Shown: positions 33,600 through 44,335 of the stretch, in pieces
How the letters are laid out: each line of letters begins with the position of its first letter
Position numbering within the stretch: position 1 is the first letter of the stretch
NCBI RefSeq assembly: GCF_963676685.1
Contig: NC_092356.1
Location: 18,215,750-18,279,749 of the forward strand
Direction of reading: 5' to 3'
DNA: 64,000 nucleotides
Origin: Mytilus edulis
Taxonomy: Eukaryota; Mollusca; Bivalvia; Mytilida; Mytilidae
Translations under genes and position numbers: made by a program
Notes under the pieces: model-generated
What the model was told of the DNA's origin: nothing
The model's input: the letters and a program-made list of their open reading frames with translations, nothing else
Database searches by the model: none

Positions 33600-33960
33600 T
33601 GTTACCATCGGGCACATAACGTCTAACAACAGAAACGTCGACCCAGTGGTGTGTACAAAATTAAATAACAAAAAACCAAACTCAAAGGAAAATTAAAATA
33701 CAAAAGTCGCTGTTGAAGTAGATAAGAAATATTTATCAACAGGATCTTGTGAGTTCGCATCAAAGATATGGTACATTCAATTGCGTTTCGTCTAAAACAG
33801 ATTCCTCATTATTGCTCGAATAAAAACAGTTGAAGGTAAAACATAATACAACAAGTAAGAAAGTTCAAAGTATCAGAGAAACAGCAAAAATTAGCAAAAT
33901 TTAGCAATGCTCATTGTTGTTAGTAGTAACTAATTCCAAAAAATAATATGTCGATAACGA
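33600..33960 (-). mobile_element. Retrozyme copy 9, heavily decayed
   Basis: aaacgtcgacccagtggtgt and gcgtttcgtctaaaacagatt are recognisable hairpin and hammerhead remnants. Confidence 0.4.
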
Positions 33961-34431
33961 CATGAAGAAGATTACATCTATTGTACATGCATGATGAACA
34001 CATAGTTTTAAAAAGATTTTTTTGTTGTTACTAACTACTTTGTACTATTGACACAGCATACTAGTTACGCAGTAAATTATACTGATGATAAACTGGTTTA
34101 TGTATGGCATTTCCGTGACAGTGATATGTAATCTAGTTATTAAAACATTGGTGTGTTTTTATTTTATTCTATAGGAATACTATTTGTACATATATTTGCA
34201 TATACACTCATCAAGATCAAACAAAGGTTAAGTTTATTTTATTCTAACGTAATAATATATATAATAAATGTTCTTGTGTATAGAAATATATATAGATTAC
34301 TAAAAAATCCAACATTTCCGGTATGAATAGTTTTAATTCACTAGTACTTTCATGTTTAAATAACAATCTTCAGGTGAAACTATACATGATTAACGTAACT
34401 ATGTAACGGTAGGTATGTAATCTATATATAT

Positions 34432-34866
34432 AAACACTGGGTGTCCTCCATCCAGATGGAATCAATAGAAAGAAATAATTAAATTTACAGTCTAGTGTTA
34501 ATATTATTATATTCAGGATTTCGGATTAAAATCAATCGACAAAAAACTTACCTGTATTATTAGTGATCTATGTTTACACCTTATACATTATATCTCATTA
34601 TTGTTAAAACTTTTGTCACCGAAGAAGGCCATTTGTTGAGCCGAAATATTTGCAATTATTGTATAATTTATATCATCTGTTCAGTTTTTCCATCTTTGTG
34701 CAATGATATTCAACACTTTTTAGTGTTTTGTTTTCCATCTATTTATCGGTATTGTTACACAATCTTTCAGACTCATATAATTTTTCCTGTTTGTGTAGTA
34801 TTGTCAATTTTGATGATCCAATACCTATTAAGTTTACTGGTTGGTAGATTCTTATAGACTCTATAT
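34432..34866 (+). repeat. Penelope pseudo-LTR, left
   Basis: Starts aaacactgggtgtcctcc (ORF 3' end) and ends cttatagactctatat. The offset to the right copy is exactly 3167 bp. Confidence 0.85.
34619..34648 (+). ncRNA. Hammerhead-like core in Penelope pseudo-LTR (weak)
   Basis: CCGAAGA, a GGCC/GAGCC hairpin and GAAA occur in hammerhead order, but U4 is C and the cleavage-site arm is not clear. The same motif is in the right repeat at 37786-37815. Penelope pseudo-LTRs are known to carry hammerheads, hence the call. Confidence 0.3.
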
Positions 34867-34924
34867 TATTTTTGGGCTACCTGCATTGTGTTTTTCATGA
34901 TCCCAGCAGACTTATATTCCAACT

Positions 34925-37645
34925 GTGTACAACATGAATTATGATCAATATTTCAAACAACTAAGGATCACTAAACAACAACAAATTAGTACTAGACACC
35001 ATCTTTCTAATTACTGTCATTATATTGACAATAATGTTATTCCTAGTGGCTTATGTATTAAAGCGCTGCCTCAAACTACCGGCAACCTGTCTGATACATT
35101 TCTTCGTAGGTGGGATCAAACCCTATTTCACTGTTCCCTCCGTCTACTCATACTCCTTAGAGAACACTGTATTGAACATCTTAAAAACCTAACACGTCAA
35201 TTTGACTCCTTGTCTCAGGCTTGCAAAACAGATCTAACAGCAAGCGAATTCGAGAACATCCAAGAGCGCCTGAGCGATATAACCAACACTAAGACCGCCA
35301 CTCTCCGCTCCAGACAAAGATGCAAATTTCAACGGGATGGTACTTCTTTCCCATCCATTAGTACAAAAGAAAAAAAGAATAATAAAACCAAAAACAGACA
35401 TTTTAGACGTAGACCTCAAGTCCTCAGCAACAAGATCAATACCGTTGTTAATCTTTCCAGCAAACAACTTACTGAGGACGAAACGTCATTACTATCCAGA
35501 GGCCTAAACTTTTGTCCAGTCCCTGGTCCAGTGAATGATACTAAATTGTCTGAGGAACTGGATTATTTTGCCAGGAGCCTCCGCATCAAGGAACATTTTG
35601 CATCGAAAGAGGACGATAGCACCACCTCAGATAGTGACTCTGATGACTCCAATGAATATAGATTTAGAAAGAAAAGCAACTGGGTCCCTAAACCAAGCAA
35701 AAACACCACCTTAGAATCATTTATAGACAATGTTAAAACGGATATACTTACAAATGTAAAAATAAACAATCAGACCTATGATAATTTAACACCTGATGAA
35801 CGTGTGGCTTTGACAAATTTGAGAGATAATGACGACATTGTTATTAAACCTGCAGACAAAGGGAGTGCAGTTGTCGTCATGGACAAATCTAACTATGTCC
35901 AAGAGGCCATTCGCCAATTAGATGATGACCGGTTTTACAAAAAACTTAATTCGGACCCCACCCTCCAATTCAGCGAGGAAATAACAGAATGTTTAAAGGA
36001 AATGTGTGACAATAACATCATTGATATAGATACTTTCAAATATTTAAAACCTGAAAATTCAAAACCTGGGCGATTCTACCTGCTCCCTAAAATTCATAAA
36101 CCTGGTAACCCAGGTAGACCAATCGTCTCAGCTAATGGTCATCCCACCGAAAAAATATCCGAATTCGTTGATTACTATCTTCGACCACATGTAGAAAACT
36201 TGCCATCTTTTATTAAAGATTCTACAGATTACTTACTAAAGATGCAGGATTTAAACCCTCTACCTGCCAATACTACTCTTGTCACTATGGATGTCACCTC
36301 TCTCTATACGAATATTCCCCATGCGGATGGTATTGAAGCATGTAGAGAAGTTTGGGACTCTCGATCTCCTAAAATTCCACCTACTGATTGCTTAGTTGAA
36401 ATGCTTACTATGGTCTTGAAAAAGAACAACTTCACATTCCAAGGAGAACACTATTTACAGACAAATGGCACTGCTATGGGTACAAAAATGGCTCCATCTT
36501 ATGCCAATATATTCATGGGTAAATTTGAAAAGCAACTGCTGGAGTGCTCCATCGAAAAACCGCTTTCTTGGTATCGATTTATTGATGACGTTGACATGAA
36601 ATGGGAAAAGGGAGACCAAAAATTAGAAACTTTTATAACAAATGCTAACAATCAACACCCTACCATTAAATTCACCCATGAAACATCTAATTCCACCATA
36701 AACTTCCTTGATACATCTAGCACCCTCTCTGTAGGTATAATAAACACAGATATATACTCTAAACCTACAGATACTCATCAATACTTGTCGCCTGAAAGTT
36801 GCCATCCTCCACACTGCACGAAGAGCATTCCATACAGCCAAGCTCTCAGAATAAGGCGAATCTGCTCCTCTGAAGACACTGCAAAACAACGTCTGGGGCA
36901 GCTTAAAGGACATTTAAAGAGAAGGGGATATAAACACAAAAACATCAAAAATAGTTTTCGAAAAGCGGAATCCATCCCCAGAAGCAGTCTGCTAACTTAC
37001 AAAGATAAACAGAAAAGTAAAAGAATCCCATGTGTGCTCACCTACCATCCATGCCTGAGAAATAGTTTCAAGACCATTCGTGATCATTGGACAGCAATCG
37101 AGAAACATTCGAAGTTATCCAAAATCTTTCCTGAGCCTCCCATGATTGCCTTCAAACAACCTAACAGCCTGAGAAATATACTTGTCCGTGCTGACCTTTC
37201 CAAACCTAACCATACTGTAGGTAATTGTCAGCCTTGTGGGGACAAGCGCTGCAAATGTTGCAACCAATTGCAGCATTCATCAACATTTCACAGTAAGACC
37301 ACAGAAAAGACATACAAGATCTTTTGCAATGTCAACTGCAAAAGCTCAAACGTGATTTACGTTCTTGAGTGTCCTAGATGTGGTCTCCAATATGTTGGTG
37401 AATCTATGCAGCCATTTCACAAACGCCTCAATGGCCACAGGAGTGACCTCACAAAAAAACCGTACATTCCTGTCAGCCAACATTTCAGGTTACCTGATCA
37501 CAACCTGAAAGATTTTGATCACATGAAGATCCTTGTGATCGAACAGGATTGTACATGGCAAAATAGGCAAAGAGAAAATCGGGAGAGGTTTTGGATAAAA
37601 ACACTGGGTGTCCTCCATCCAGATGGAATCAATAGAAAGAAATAA
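34925..37645 (+). CDS. Penelope reverse transcriptase with GIY-YIG endonuclease
   Basis: Copies the element's RNA into DNA, with an endonuclease that nicks the target. RT blocks in order: IKPADKGSAVVVMD (307-320), KIHKPGNPGRPIVS (389-402), TMDVTSLYTNIP with catalytic Asp456, TNGTAMGTKMAPSYANI (513-529), RFIDDVDMKW with Asp554 and Asp555, and NFLDT (593-597). A Cys cluster CQPCGDKRCKCC (768-779) precedes the GIY-YIG domain: VIYVLECPRCGLQYVGES (810-827), KRLNGHRSDL with Arg, and a downstream Glu-rich REN.RE segment near 883-888. The FIDD box rather than YADD is usual for this family. 906 aa is full size, without stops or frameshifts. The ATG at 34925 is 58 bp after the left repeat. Antisense frames inside it are shadows. 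Confidence 0.92.
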   Translation: MYNMNYDQYFKQLRITKQQQISTRHHLSNYCHYIDNNVIPSGLCIKALPQTTGNLSDTFLRRWDQTLFHCSLRLLILLREHCIEHLKNLTRQFDSLSQACKTDLTASEFENIQERLSDITNTKTATLRSRQRCKFQRDGTSFPSISTKEKKNNKTKNRHFRRRPQVLSNKINTVVNLSSKQLTEDETSLLSRGLNFCPVPGPVNDTKLSEELDYFARSLRIKEHFASKEDDSTTSDSDSDDSNEYRFRKKSNWVPKPSKNTTLESFIDNVKTDILTNVKINNQTYDNLTPDERVALTNLRDNDDIVIKPADKGSAVVVMDKSNYVQEAIRQLDDDRFYKKLNSDPTLQFSEEITECLKEMCDNNIIDIDTFKYLKPENSKPGRFYLLPKIHKPGNPGRPIVSANGHPTEKISEFVDYYLRPHVENLPSFIKDSTDYLLKMQDLNPLPANTTLVTMDVTSLYTNIPHADGIEACREVWDSRSPKIPPTDCLVEMLTMVLKKNNFTFQGEHYLQTNGTAMGTKMAPSYANIFMGKFEKQLLECSIEKPLSWYRFIDDVDMKWEKGDQKLETFITNANNQHPTIKFTHETSNSTINFLDTSSTLSVGIINTDIYSKPTDTHQYLSPESCHPPHCTKSIPYSQALRIRRICSSEDTAKQRLGQLKGHLKRRGYKHKNIKNSFRKAESIPRSSLLTYKDKQKSKRIPCVLTYHPCLRNSFKTIRDHWTAIEKHSKLSKIFPEPPMIAFKQPNSLRNILVRADLSKPNHTVGNCQPCGDKRCKCCNQLQHSSTFHSKTTEKTYKIFCNVNCKSSNVIYVLECPRCGLQYVGESMQPFHKRLNGHRSDLTKKPYIPVSQHFRLPDHNLKDFDHMKILVIEQDCTWQNRQRENRERFWIKTLGVLHPDGINRKK

Positions 37646-38025
37646 TTAAATTTACAGTCTAGTGTTAATATTATTATATTCAGGATTTCGGATTAAAATC
37701 AATCGACAAAAAACTTACCTGTATTATTAGTGATCTATGTTTACACCTTATACATTATATCTCATTATTGTTAAAACTTTTGTCACCGAAGAAGGCCATT
37801 TGTTGAGCCGAAATATTTGCAATTATTGTATAATTTATATCATCTGTTCAGTTTTTCCATCTTTGTGCAATGATATTCAACACTTTTTAGTGTTTTGTTT
37901 TCCATCTATTTATCGGTATTGTTACACAATCTTTCAGACTCATATAATTTTTCCTGTTTGTGTAGTATTGTCAATTTTGATGATCCAATACCTATTAAGT
38001 TTACTGGTTGGTAGATTCTTATAGA

Positions 38026-38033
<8 letters not shown>
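37599..38033 (+). repeat. Penelope pseudo-LTR, right
   Basis: Contains the ORF stop codon (37643-37645) and the element 3' UTR. A 95-codon frame present in both repeats (34570 and 37737) has no recognisable domain and is probably not a gene. Confidence 0.85.

Positions 38034-38088
<55 letters not shown>
38030..38088. repeat. TA dinucleotide microsatellite
   Basis: About 29 TA units at the 3' junction of the Penelope element. A short ctatatatata tract also precedes the left repeat, so insertion into a TA tract is possible. Confidence 0.9.
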
Positions 38089-38092
<4 letters not shown>

Positions 38093-38094
38093 TT

Positions 38095-38260
38095 TATCTG
38101 GTGATAAACAAATTAAGATGACAAGAATTTATTTGCATACGCAGATGCACGTTCGTCGTAAAATGTAAAACCTTTACCAGTGGCGATCGTATAAAAAAGT
38201 TAACAATGCAAACTGAAGTACGAAGTTAAGGATAGATGAGAAGCAAAACTTCCAAAGAAA
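38095..38260 (-). mobile_element. Retrozyme fragment, short subfamily, decayed
   Basis: gcagatgcacgttcgtcgta and accagtggcgatcg correspond to the hammerhead region of copy 7. Core lost. Confidence 0.4.
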
Positions 38261-38269
38261 TTGAGAATT

Positions 38270-39160
38270 TTAATGCACATCTGAAGTTAGAAGTGACAGA
38301 ACATCTAACCGTTATGTATAAGAGAATTGCGCATGCCGAGATTCGGAGGGGAATTTGTATTTTTTATCAAAAGTCTTCTTCTAATGCTAGCTTTTCTTTA
38401 CGAATTTCGAGGAAATGTATAAGCAAATTACGAATGGGAGGATTATCAATCAATGAATTACAGAACTTGACAAATAATTTGATGCTTTGTTTCTCTTTTG
38501 AAATTGAAATGTAAATTAGGCCTATGTTCGATATCTTATATTTTTACATGTCATTTGCCGTTAAGTAAATAACAATCAATCAATCAAGATATGTAAACAT
38601 CCTGAATATTCTACTTTTTGAAATTTGATAGTTGTCTTTGTCTCACTTTATTGTTCTTTTTGTTTCACATCGTTTTAAAAGGGTCAATACGATTTTTATA
38701 TAAGTGTTAAATAAACAAATTATCGTTCTGTCTGCTTGTCAAATGACAATGTTAAGTAAACAGTGGCTAAATTTATTTAACCGATATTATATATAAGTTC
38801 AATTAATGGAAAATAGTTTGAAAAACACTGATAATTATACTTTGATTTATTTATGATGAAAAAATTATACTATACATAATTTTGCATTTTCATAATAACA
38901 AAATTCAAGATATGAATACTATCATATTTGAATGTTGTTATTATATCTAAGCAATATCATATATAAGTTCAATAATGTAAAATACATGTATTGGTTTTCT
39001 GTTTTATATTTGTGGACTGTTTATGTTTATTTTTTCTTATGGTTACTGTGGTAACGTTGTTAATCGTTTTTCGACTTTCGCTTTTAATTGCATTGCCTTT
39101 CATGAAATGTATGAAATTAACTAGCACTTCATAAAGTCTTGAGTTATACAAAAAAAAAGT
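38270..39160. other. No gene recognised
   Basis: A 92-codon plus frame at 38236 overlaps retrozyme sequence and has no domain I know. Confidence 0.35.
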
Positions 39161-39164
39161 AAAA

Positions 39165-39300
39165 TAACAAAAATTCTGACCTCCAAGGAAAATTTAAAAC
39201 AGAAAGTCAATAATCAAATGCAAAATCAAAAGCTCAAACACATCAAACGAATAGATATCAACTGTCATATTCCTGACTTGGTATTATTTTAATCCCTCAT
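39165..39300 (-). repeat. R1 repeat copy
   Basis: aaatgcaaaatcaaaagctc and catattcctgacttggta match the R1 family in reverse. Confidence 0.5.
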
Positions 39301-39316
39301 TTTTCCATCAATAATA

Positions 39317-39679
39317 GTTATCAAAGGTACCAGGATTATAATTTAGTACGCCAGACGCGCGTTTCGTCTACATAAGACTCATCAGTGACGTTTATATCAA
39401 AATATTTATAAAGCCAAACAAGTACAAAATTGAAGAGCATTGAGGATCCAAAATTCCAAAAAGTTGTGCCAAATACGGCTAAGGTAATCTATGCCTGATA
39501 TAAGAAAATCCTTAGTTTTTATCGAAAAATTCAAAGTTTTGTAAACAGGAAATTTATAAAAATGACCACATTATTGATATTCATGTCAACACTTAATCGA
39601 TTGTGTTGACTACTGGGCTGGTGATACCCTCGGGGACGAAACGTCCAACAGCAGTGGCATCGACCCAGTGGTGTAAACA
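39317..39679 (-). mobile_element. Retrozyme copy 11, full 363-bp unit
   Basis: Complete unit from gttatcaaaggtacc to the same string of the next copy at 39680. Contains an intact hammerhead (39348-39391, minus) and the opposite-strand hairpin (about 39611-39660, plus). Confidence 0.8.
39348..39391 (-). ncRNA. Type I hammerhead ribozyme, intact core
   Basis: Core identical to 1209-1252. Stem I here is ACGTCA/TGGCGT, replacing a G-U wobble with an A-U pair. Confidence 0.82.
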
Positions 39680-39920
39680 GTTATCAAAGGTACCAGGATT
39701 ATAATTTAGTACGCCAGACGCGCGTTTCGTCTACATAAGACTTATCAGTGACGCTCATATCAAAATATTTTTAAAGCCAAACAAGTACAAAGTTGAAGAG
39801 CATTGAGGATCCAAAATTCCAAAAAGTTCTGCCAAATACGGCTAAGGTAATTTATGCCTGGGATAAGAAAATCCTTATTTTTTTCGAAAAATTCAAAGTT
39901 TTATAAACAGGAAATTTAAT
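39680..39920 (-). mobile_element. Retrozyme copy 12, second tandem unit, truncated
   Basis: Direct head-to-tail continuation of copy 11. The hammerhead core has CTGATAA (G8 lost). Sequence stops matching after ggaaattta. Confidence 0.75.
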
Positions 39921-39929
39921 GTTTCTTTT

Positions 39930-41390
39930 TACTACAGACAGTGAATTAGACACGACATGGAACGTCGAATCACAAACTTGGAATGTATCGAAAAATAAAG
40001 AGATTTGGTTTGATTGGCAGGAGTTCAAATGAAGTGGAAATTGATAATTATAGGTACACATAGGGCCTTCAACAATGACATAATCATACTAACAGTCGAC
40101 TGTAAAAGGTCCCGACATGAAAAATGTAAAAGGAATTCAAACTAGAAAACAAACGACCTAATTTATAACAAAAGAAACGACATGAAGTATCGACAACCAC
40201 TGCTTGCATGCATTTCTCTGCCGATCAAAGCATCAGCAAACATACCTTATACTGTAAAAAAGAACTTTAACTTGGCTGTTTATGGTGACAAACCTCTTGG
40301 TGGTGATTTCCTTTTCCAATTTTCTTCACAACGATAGCTAAATCAAAACCATCCCCGATTGTCTAGCATTAAAAAATACTGGTTGCCTAAAAAACGCTTT
40401 CCTCATTTTTGAACTGCACATTTCCTTTCCTGTTTTGCACATAAATGAAGAGTGAGATTCAAGATAGTTTCAGTCGATATTTAGTTAGTTTTCCAATCAA
40501 TATAATTCATTGATATATATTTAAAGACGAAAGCATGGGAGCGAAAAAAAGACTAGTTTCTGTGTATTTTACATCTCAAAGAAAAATAACTCCCACAAAA
40601 GTGTCAACCGATTTCTTTAACACTCTAATGTAACGTATATATATATTGACGTATATTCAGACAAATTCTATCAGTTAGAAATAATAGAATCACTAAACTA
40701 ATGTAAGAATGAGACTGCCTTCATCAACATCCTCTATGCTCTTAATATACCAAATGCTTGATTTTTTCAACATTTTTTAAGCAGCAATTACTTTCGAACA
40801 AGTACGATATTGATAGGGATGATTTTTAATCAGCATTACTAAATAAAAAGAACTACTCTTGTTTTTACGAATCATGTAAGCAATTTGTAGTTAGCTGCTA
40901 TATTAAAACTATACATCTTCAACCTACCTCCCACTTAACACAATTCAAATAGTAGAGGTCATTTTATTAGCATTTCATAGATATCAAACATTGTTCATGA
41001 ACGAGGAGACCATTCTATGACTGACGATATCTCAAATACTTGGCGGTTATAAAACGAAAGAATTAATGTTATGCAGAACAAATTCATTTTGACATGAGAT
41101 TGAGTCTTTTTGGGACGTTTTAAGAACGTGCCATTGAAATTGATAAGAAAGTGTTTTGTAAAAGTGGGCATCCGAGCATTTTGCATTTCCAAGGAAGTCA
41201 CTGGAAGTCTATCAATAAATGCAGTGCTGATCTGCCCACTGACTAAGATATAAAGTATATAAATCTTCCATATCCATTTTGGGGGTCGGCAAGCCTGATA
41301 ATTTCTGTCTTATGATGGGTATTTGGATATCATCTGCTTTGCATGGTTGGGAGAGGGCGGGAATACTTATCAAGTAAATTTATGAGTTTA
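39930..41390. other. No gene recognised
   Basis: AT-rich sequence. I see no exon or known repeat on either strand. Confidence 0.35.
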
Positions 41391-41399
41391 TAAAAAAAG

Positions 41400-43045
41400 G
41401 TAAAGGACGTAACTACCCTTGAGGCAAGTGAGGCAATTGCCTCACTAAAAGTTCGACACTGATTTTTTTTTATACATATATATAAATATTATCGTCATTT
41501 GTTGTTCTGTCTCAACCTTAATTTCTATAACTTGTCATCATTCCTTTTAAACTATTCTTCCTGGATATAACTCAGCATCTCAACGGGTGATGTTTCTAGA
41601 TTACATAAACCTAGTAACGATAATCATCATGGATCTCTTGTTAAAAACAGGCTCTTGCAGAGAAAGGAAAAGCGACACTGAAGGTAAAGAAGGAATAATT
41701 CTAGTAAACTAGTTTTTTGTGGACAGAGTCTGAGTATTGCATATAACTTTATTAGAACAATCCAAAAACGATAAGTAGACTGACAAATAAAGTACTGGTC
41801 TTCGGAAGGGGGCAGTCCTGTCTGCGTATTCATTTCTCTGTTTCACCAACTTTTGACTAAACAAGTACTGGGCATCGCAAGGGGGGCAGTCTTGTCTGCG
41901 TATTCATTTCACGAACTTTAATCTTTCTCTTTACAGATAGATAAAATATATAATATGAAACATGCAGGGATTAGTTTTTATCCATGTTTCTTTAACCTTA
42001 AAAATTGAAAGAATATCCCATATTCCAATTTGATATTATTAAGGAATGGTAGAACCTTTAACACAGGATTTTGTCTTTACTTATTCGGGACTACGGAATT
42101 TCGTTTCTTTACATTCGGGGTTTCGGAATCATACACCCCAACCCCTAACCCCTAAATTTATAGATTCTGGAACTATAACACCAACTATTTCCAGAAATAA
42201 TTTGAAATTGCGGACCTACATGTAAACGTCAAAAACTCAATTCCAATTCCCCTGTACCCAATTCATATATAATTACTCTATAGATAGAATCATGTACTAG
42301 TATCTTATATCATTCTATCCCTAGCTTGTCTACTCTTTGTCAGCATAAAAGCGAGTTTAATATTTTGTAACTGCAACTGTGTGATGGTGCTTACAGGAAA
42401 GCGTAATTCCCTTTTGCAAGCCGTTGACAACTGTTACTACCGATGCTGCTACCGAATTGCTGACGCTGCTACCGAATTACTGACGCTGCTACCGAATTGC
42501 TGATGGAGAAGGAATTGGAAGAAGACATTGATCATTGTGTTGATGATAATGTGCTACATATAGAAACACAGACTGCCCTGAAACGACTGAAAACTTGGAA
42601 AAGAGCATGCATGAGTGGCGAGAGATTGTGCGGTCTTGCCATGCTCCATGTTCATCGCGATAAGGATATCAGCAGACCAAATTATGATTCTGAAACGATT
42701 TGACTGAACCGGCAATAGAAAATTTTGGCAAACTCTACTAAATCGATTTTTGTTCTATGTTCTGGCAGCTGACTTAAATCAGTGATATTTGGATGATTAT
42801 CTTACATATAAATTTAAATGAAGTTGTTAAAAATTTGGTGTTAGTAAAAGTATTAAAATATGAAAAAAATACATAAAAGTGTCCAAATTCAAAACATTAT
42901 CAAACTCTCTAAAAATGCCTAGAATGCAGGATTTTGCACCATTAATTTCATACCTTCCAAAAAAAAAAATTCTCCTCGCTTCGCTCGGCTCAAATATTTT
43001 GCCTCACTAAAATAAGATGCCTAGTTACGGCCTAGGTCAAGCCTA
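41400..43045 (+). mobile_element. Decayed hAT transposon
   Basis: The left end (ggacgtaactaccc ... gtgaggcaattgcctcac) and the inverted right end (ggccgtaactaggc ... tagtgaggcaaaa) are related terminal inverted repeats. A transposase tail lies at 42497-42715. A 20-bp unit (gctgctaccgaattgctgac) is repeated three times at 42445-42504. No clear target duplication found. Confidence 0.6.
42497..42715 (+). pseudogene. hAT transposase C-terminal fragment (ZMYM1-like)
   Basis: LKRLKTWKRACMSGERLCGLAMLHVHRDKDI matches the RLKTwLRstM..ERLcgLAlLHiHRD dimerisation tail of hAT transposases. It ends in a frame-shifted ILKRFD. The rest of the transposase is not readable. Confidence 0.6.
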
Positions 43046-43077
43046 CTAATGTTGTGAAGATTACTCAGTCTTGTAAA

Positions 43078-43311
43078 AGAGTAAAGAAAGAAACCAGAGG
43101 GACAGTCAAACTCATAAATCGAAAATAAACTGACAACGCCATGGCTAAAAATGAAAAAGACAAACAGACAAACAATAGTACACATAACACAACATAGAAA
43201 ACTAAAGGATAAGCAACACGAACCCCACCAAAAACTAGGGGTGATCTCAGCCTACTCATGTGCTCCGGAAGAGTAAGCAGATCCTGCTCCACATGTTGCA
43301 CCCGTCGTGTT
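43078..43311. repeat. R2 repeat copy
   Basis: Same sequence and orientation as 16862-17103. Here intact and not nested. Confidence 0.7.
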
Positions 43312-43319
43312 GTTCATGT

Positions 43320-44330
43320 TATAACAAATCCGGTAAATAGTCTAATTCGGTGGGTCACATTCATGAAAGGGAAGGGGATTGTAGTTAGGACGTAAGGAAC
43401 ATATCCGATATTATTTGTTAAACGGTCAACCAACTCGTGATGGCGTAAAATGATCGACTGATATGATAGATTGTTGCTTACTTAACGCCAAGTGGTAAAT
43501 GCATAATATGAAAAATACACTATTTATACAATAGGAAGATTCTGAAAAATGGGGCGAATGGGGCGAACGATTGGATCGAAATTTGAATTGTCAACAAAAT
43601 AAGGGTGTGTAAGATAAGGGCAAACATTTTACATTGCTACAGGCCACCTACAGATCCCTCAGCTATTTCTAAAAGGTGTTTTATTTAGTTGTGTAGAAAG
43701 TGAGGCTTTCTTTCACCCTACTAAAGGCATCGGATTTGTCATTCCTGTCCCGACCGGTTCCGGATGTCGACTGCGATGTTATACGTTTTAAGTAAGGTTT
43801 TTAATGACTGGGTTAGTCCGAAACAGAAAATGAAAATGTGTACTATACTATAACTCACGTATTATTTGTTTTATTTCTAGAAATCTAAAACATAAAATCA
43901 TAATATTTGGCGTCATACTAAAATGTTCATGAACTAAATAAGATGTTGGCCAAATAAACCTATTGAACAAGAATCTTCAAAACATTTTATACTATTTAGT
44001 AGATTCTAAATAAATATACGTGTGAGCCCTTGTTGTTATATATCGGCTTGTGGGCGCTAAACGATACTCATTTTGTGCAATTTGGCAATTATATTAAAGT
44101 TACTGTTTTTTCATGGCTCTATAACTCGCGAAAACACTTATTTTAAGAGAAAAAGGCATTTACTTTGATTCTAACAATTGAATAAGAAAACTTTAAAACA
44201 TTTGATTTTATGACTATTAATGTCCCATATCACATCTGTCCTTTTGAATCAACAGTTGGATTTAATATTAAAAACCACATGAATACATTTCACAGTCTTG
44301 TGCATTTTTTACAAACATAAATACAACTTA
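43320..44330. other. No gene recognised
   Basis: Intergenic, 3' of the GPCR on the minus strand. No exon or repeat identified. Confidence 0.35.
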
Positions 44331-44335
44331 CGCAT

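Larger units (their letters stand above)
34432..38033 (+). mobile_element. Penelope-like element, full length
   Basis: One 906-aa ORF between two 435-bp direct repeats (34432-34866 and 37599-38033). The repeats look identical by eye over their whole length. The left repeat opens with the last codons of the ORF, so it is the truncated end of a preceding tandem unit, the pseudo-LTR layout typical of Penelope elements. The right repeat runs into a TA microsatellite. Intact ORF and matching repeats indicate a young copy. Confidence 0.88.

Noticed and set aside
34570..34857. 95-codon ORF present in both Penelope repeats
   Set aside because: Duplicated only because it lies in the pseudo-LTR. No recognised protein family.
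35234..36975. Antisense ORFs over the Penelope polyprotein
   Set aside because: Shadows of the intact 906-codon RT ORF.
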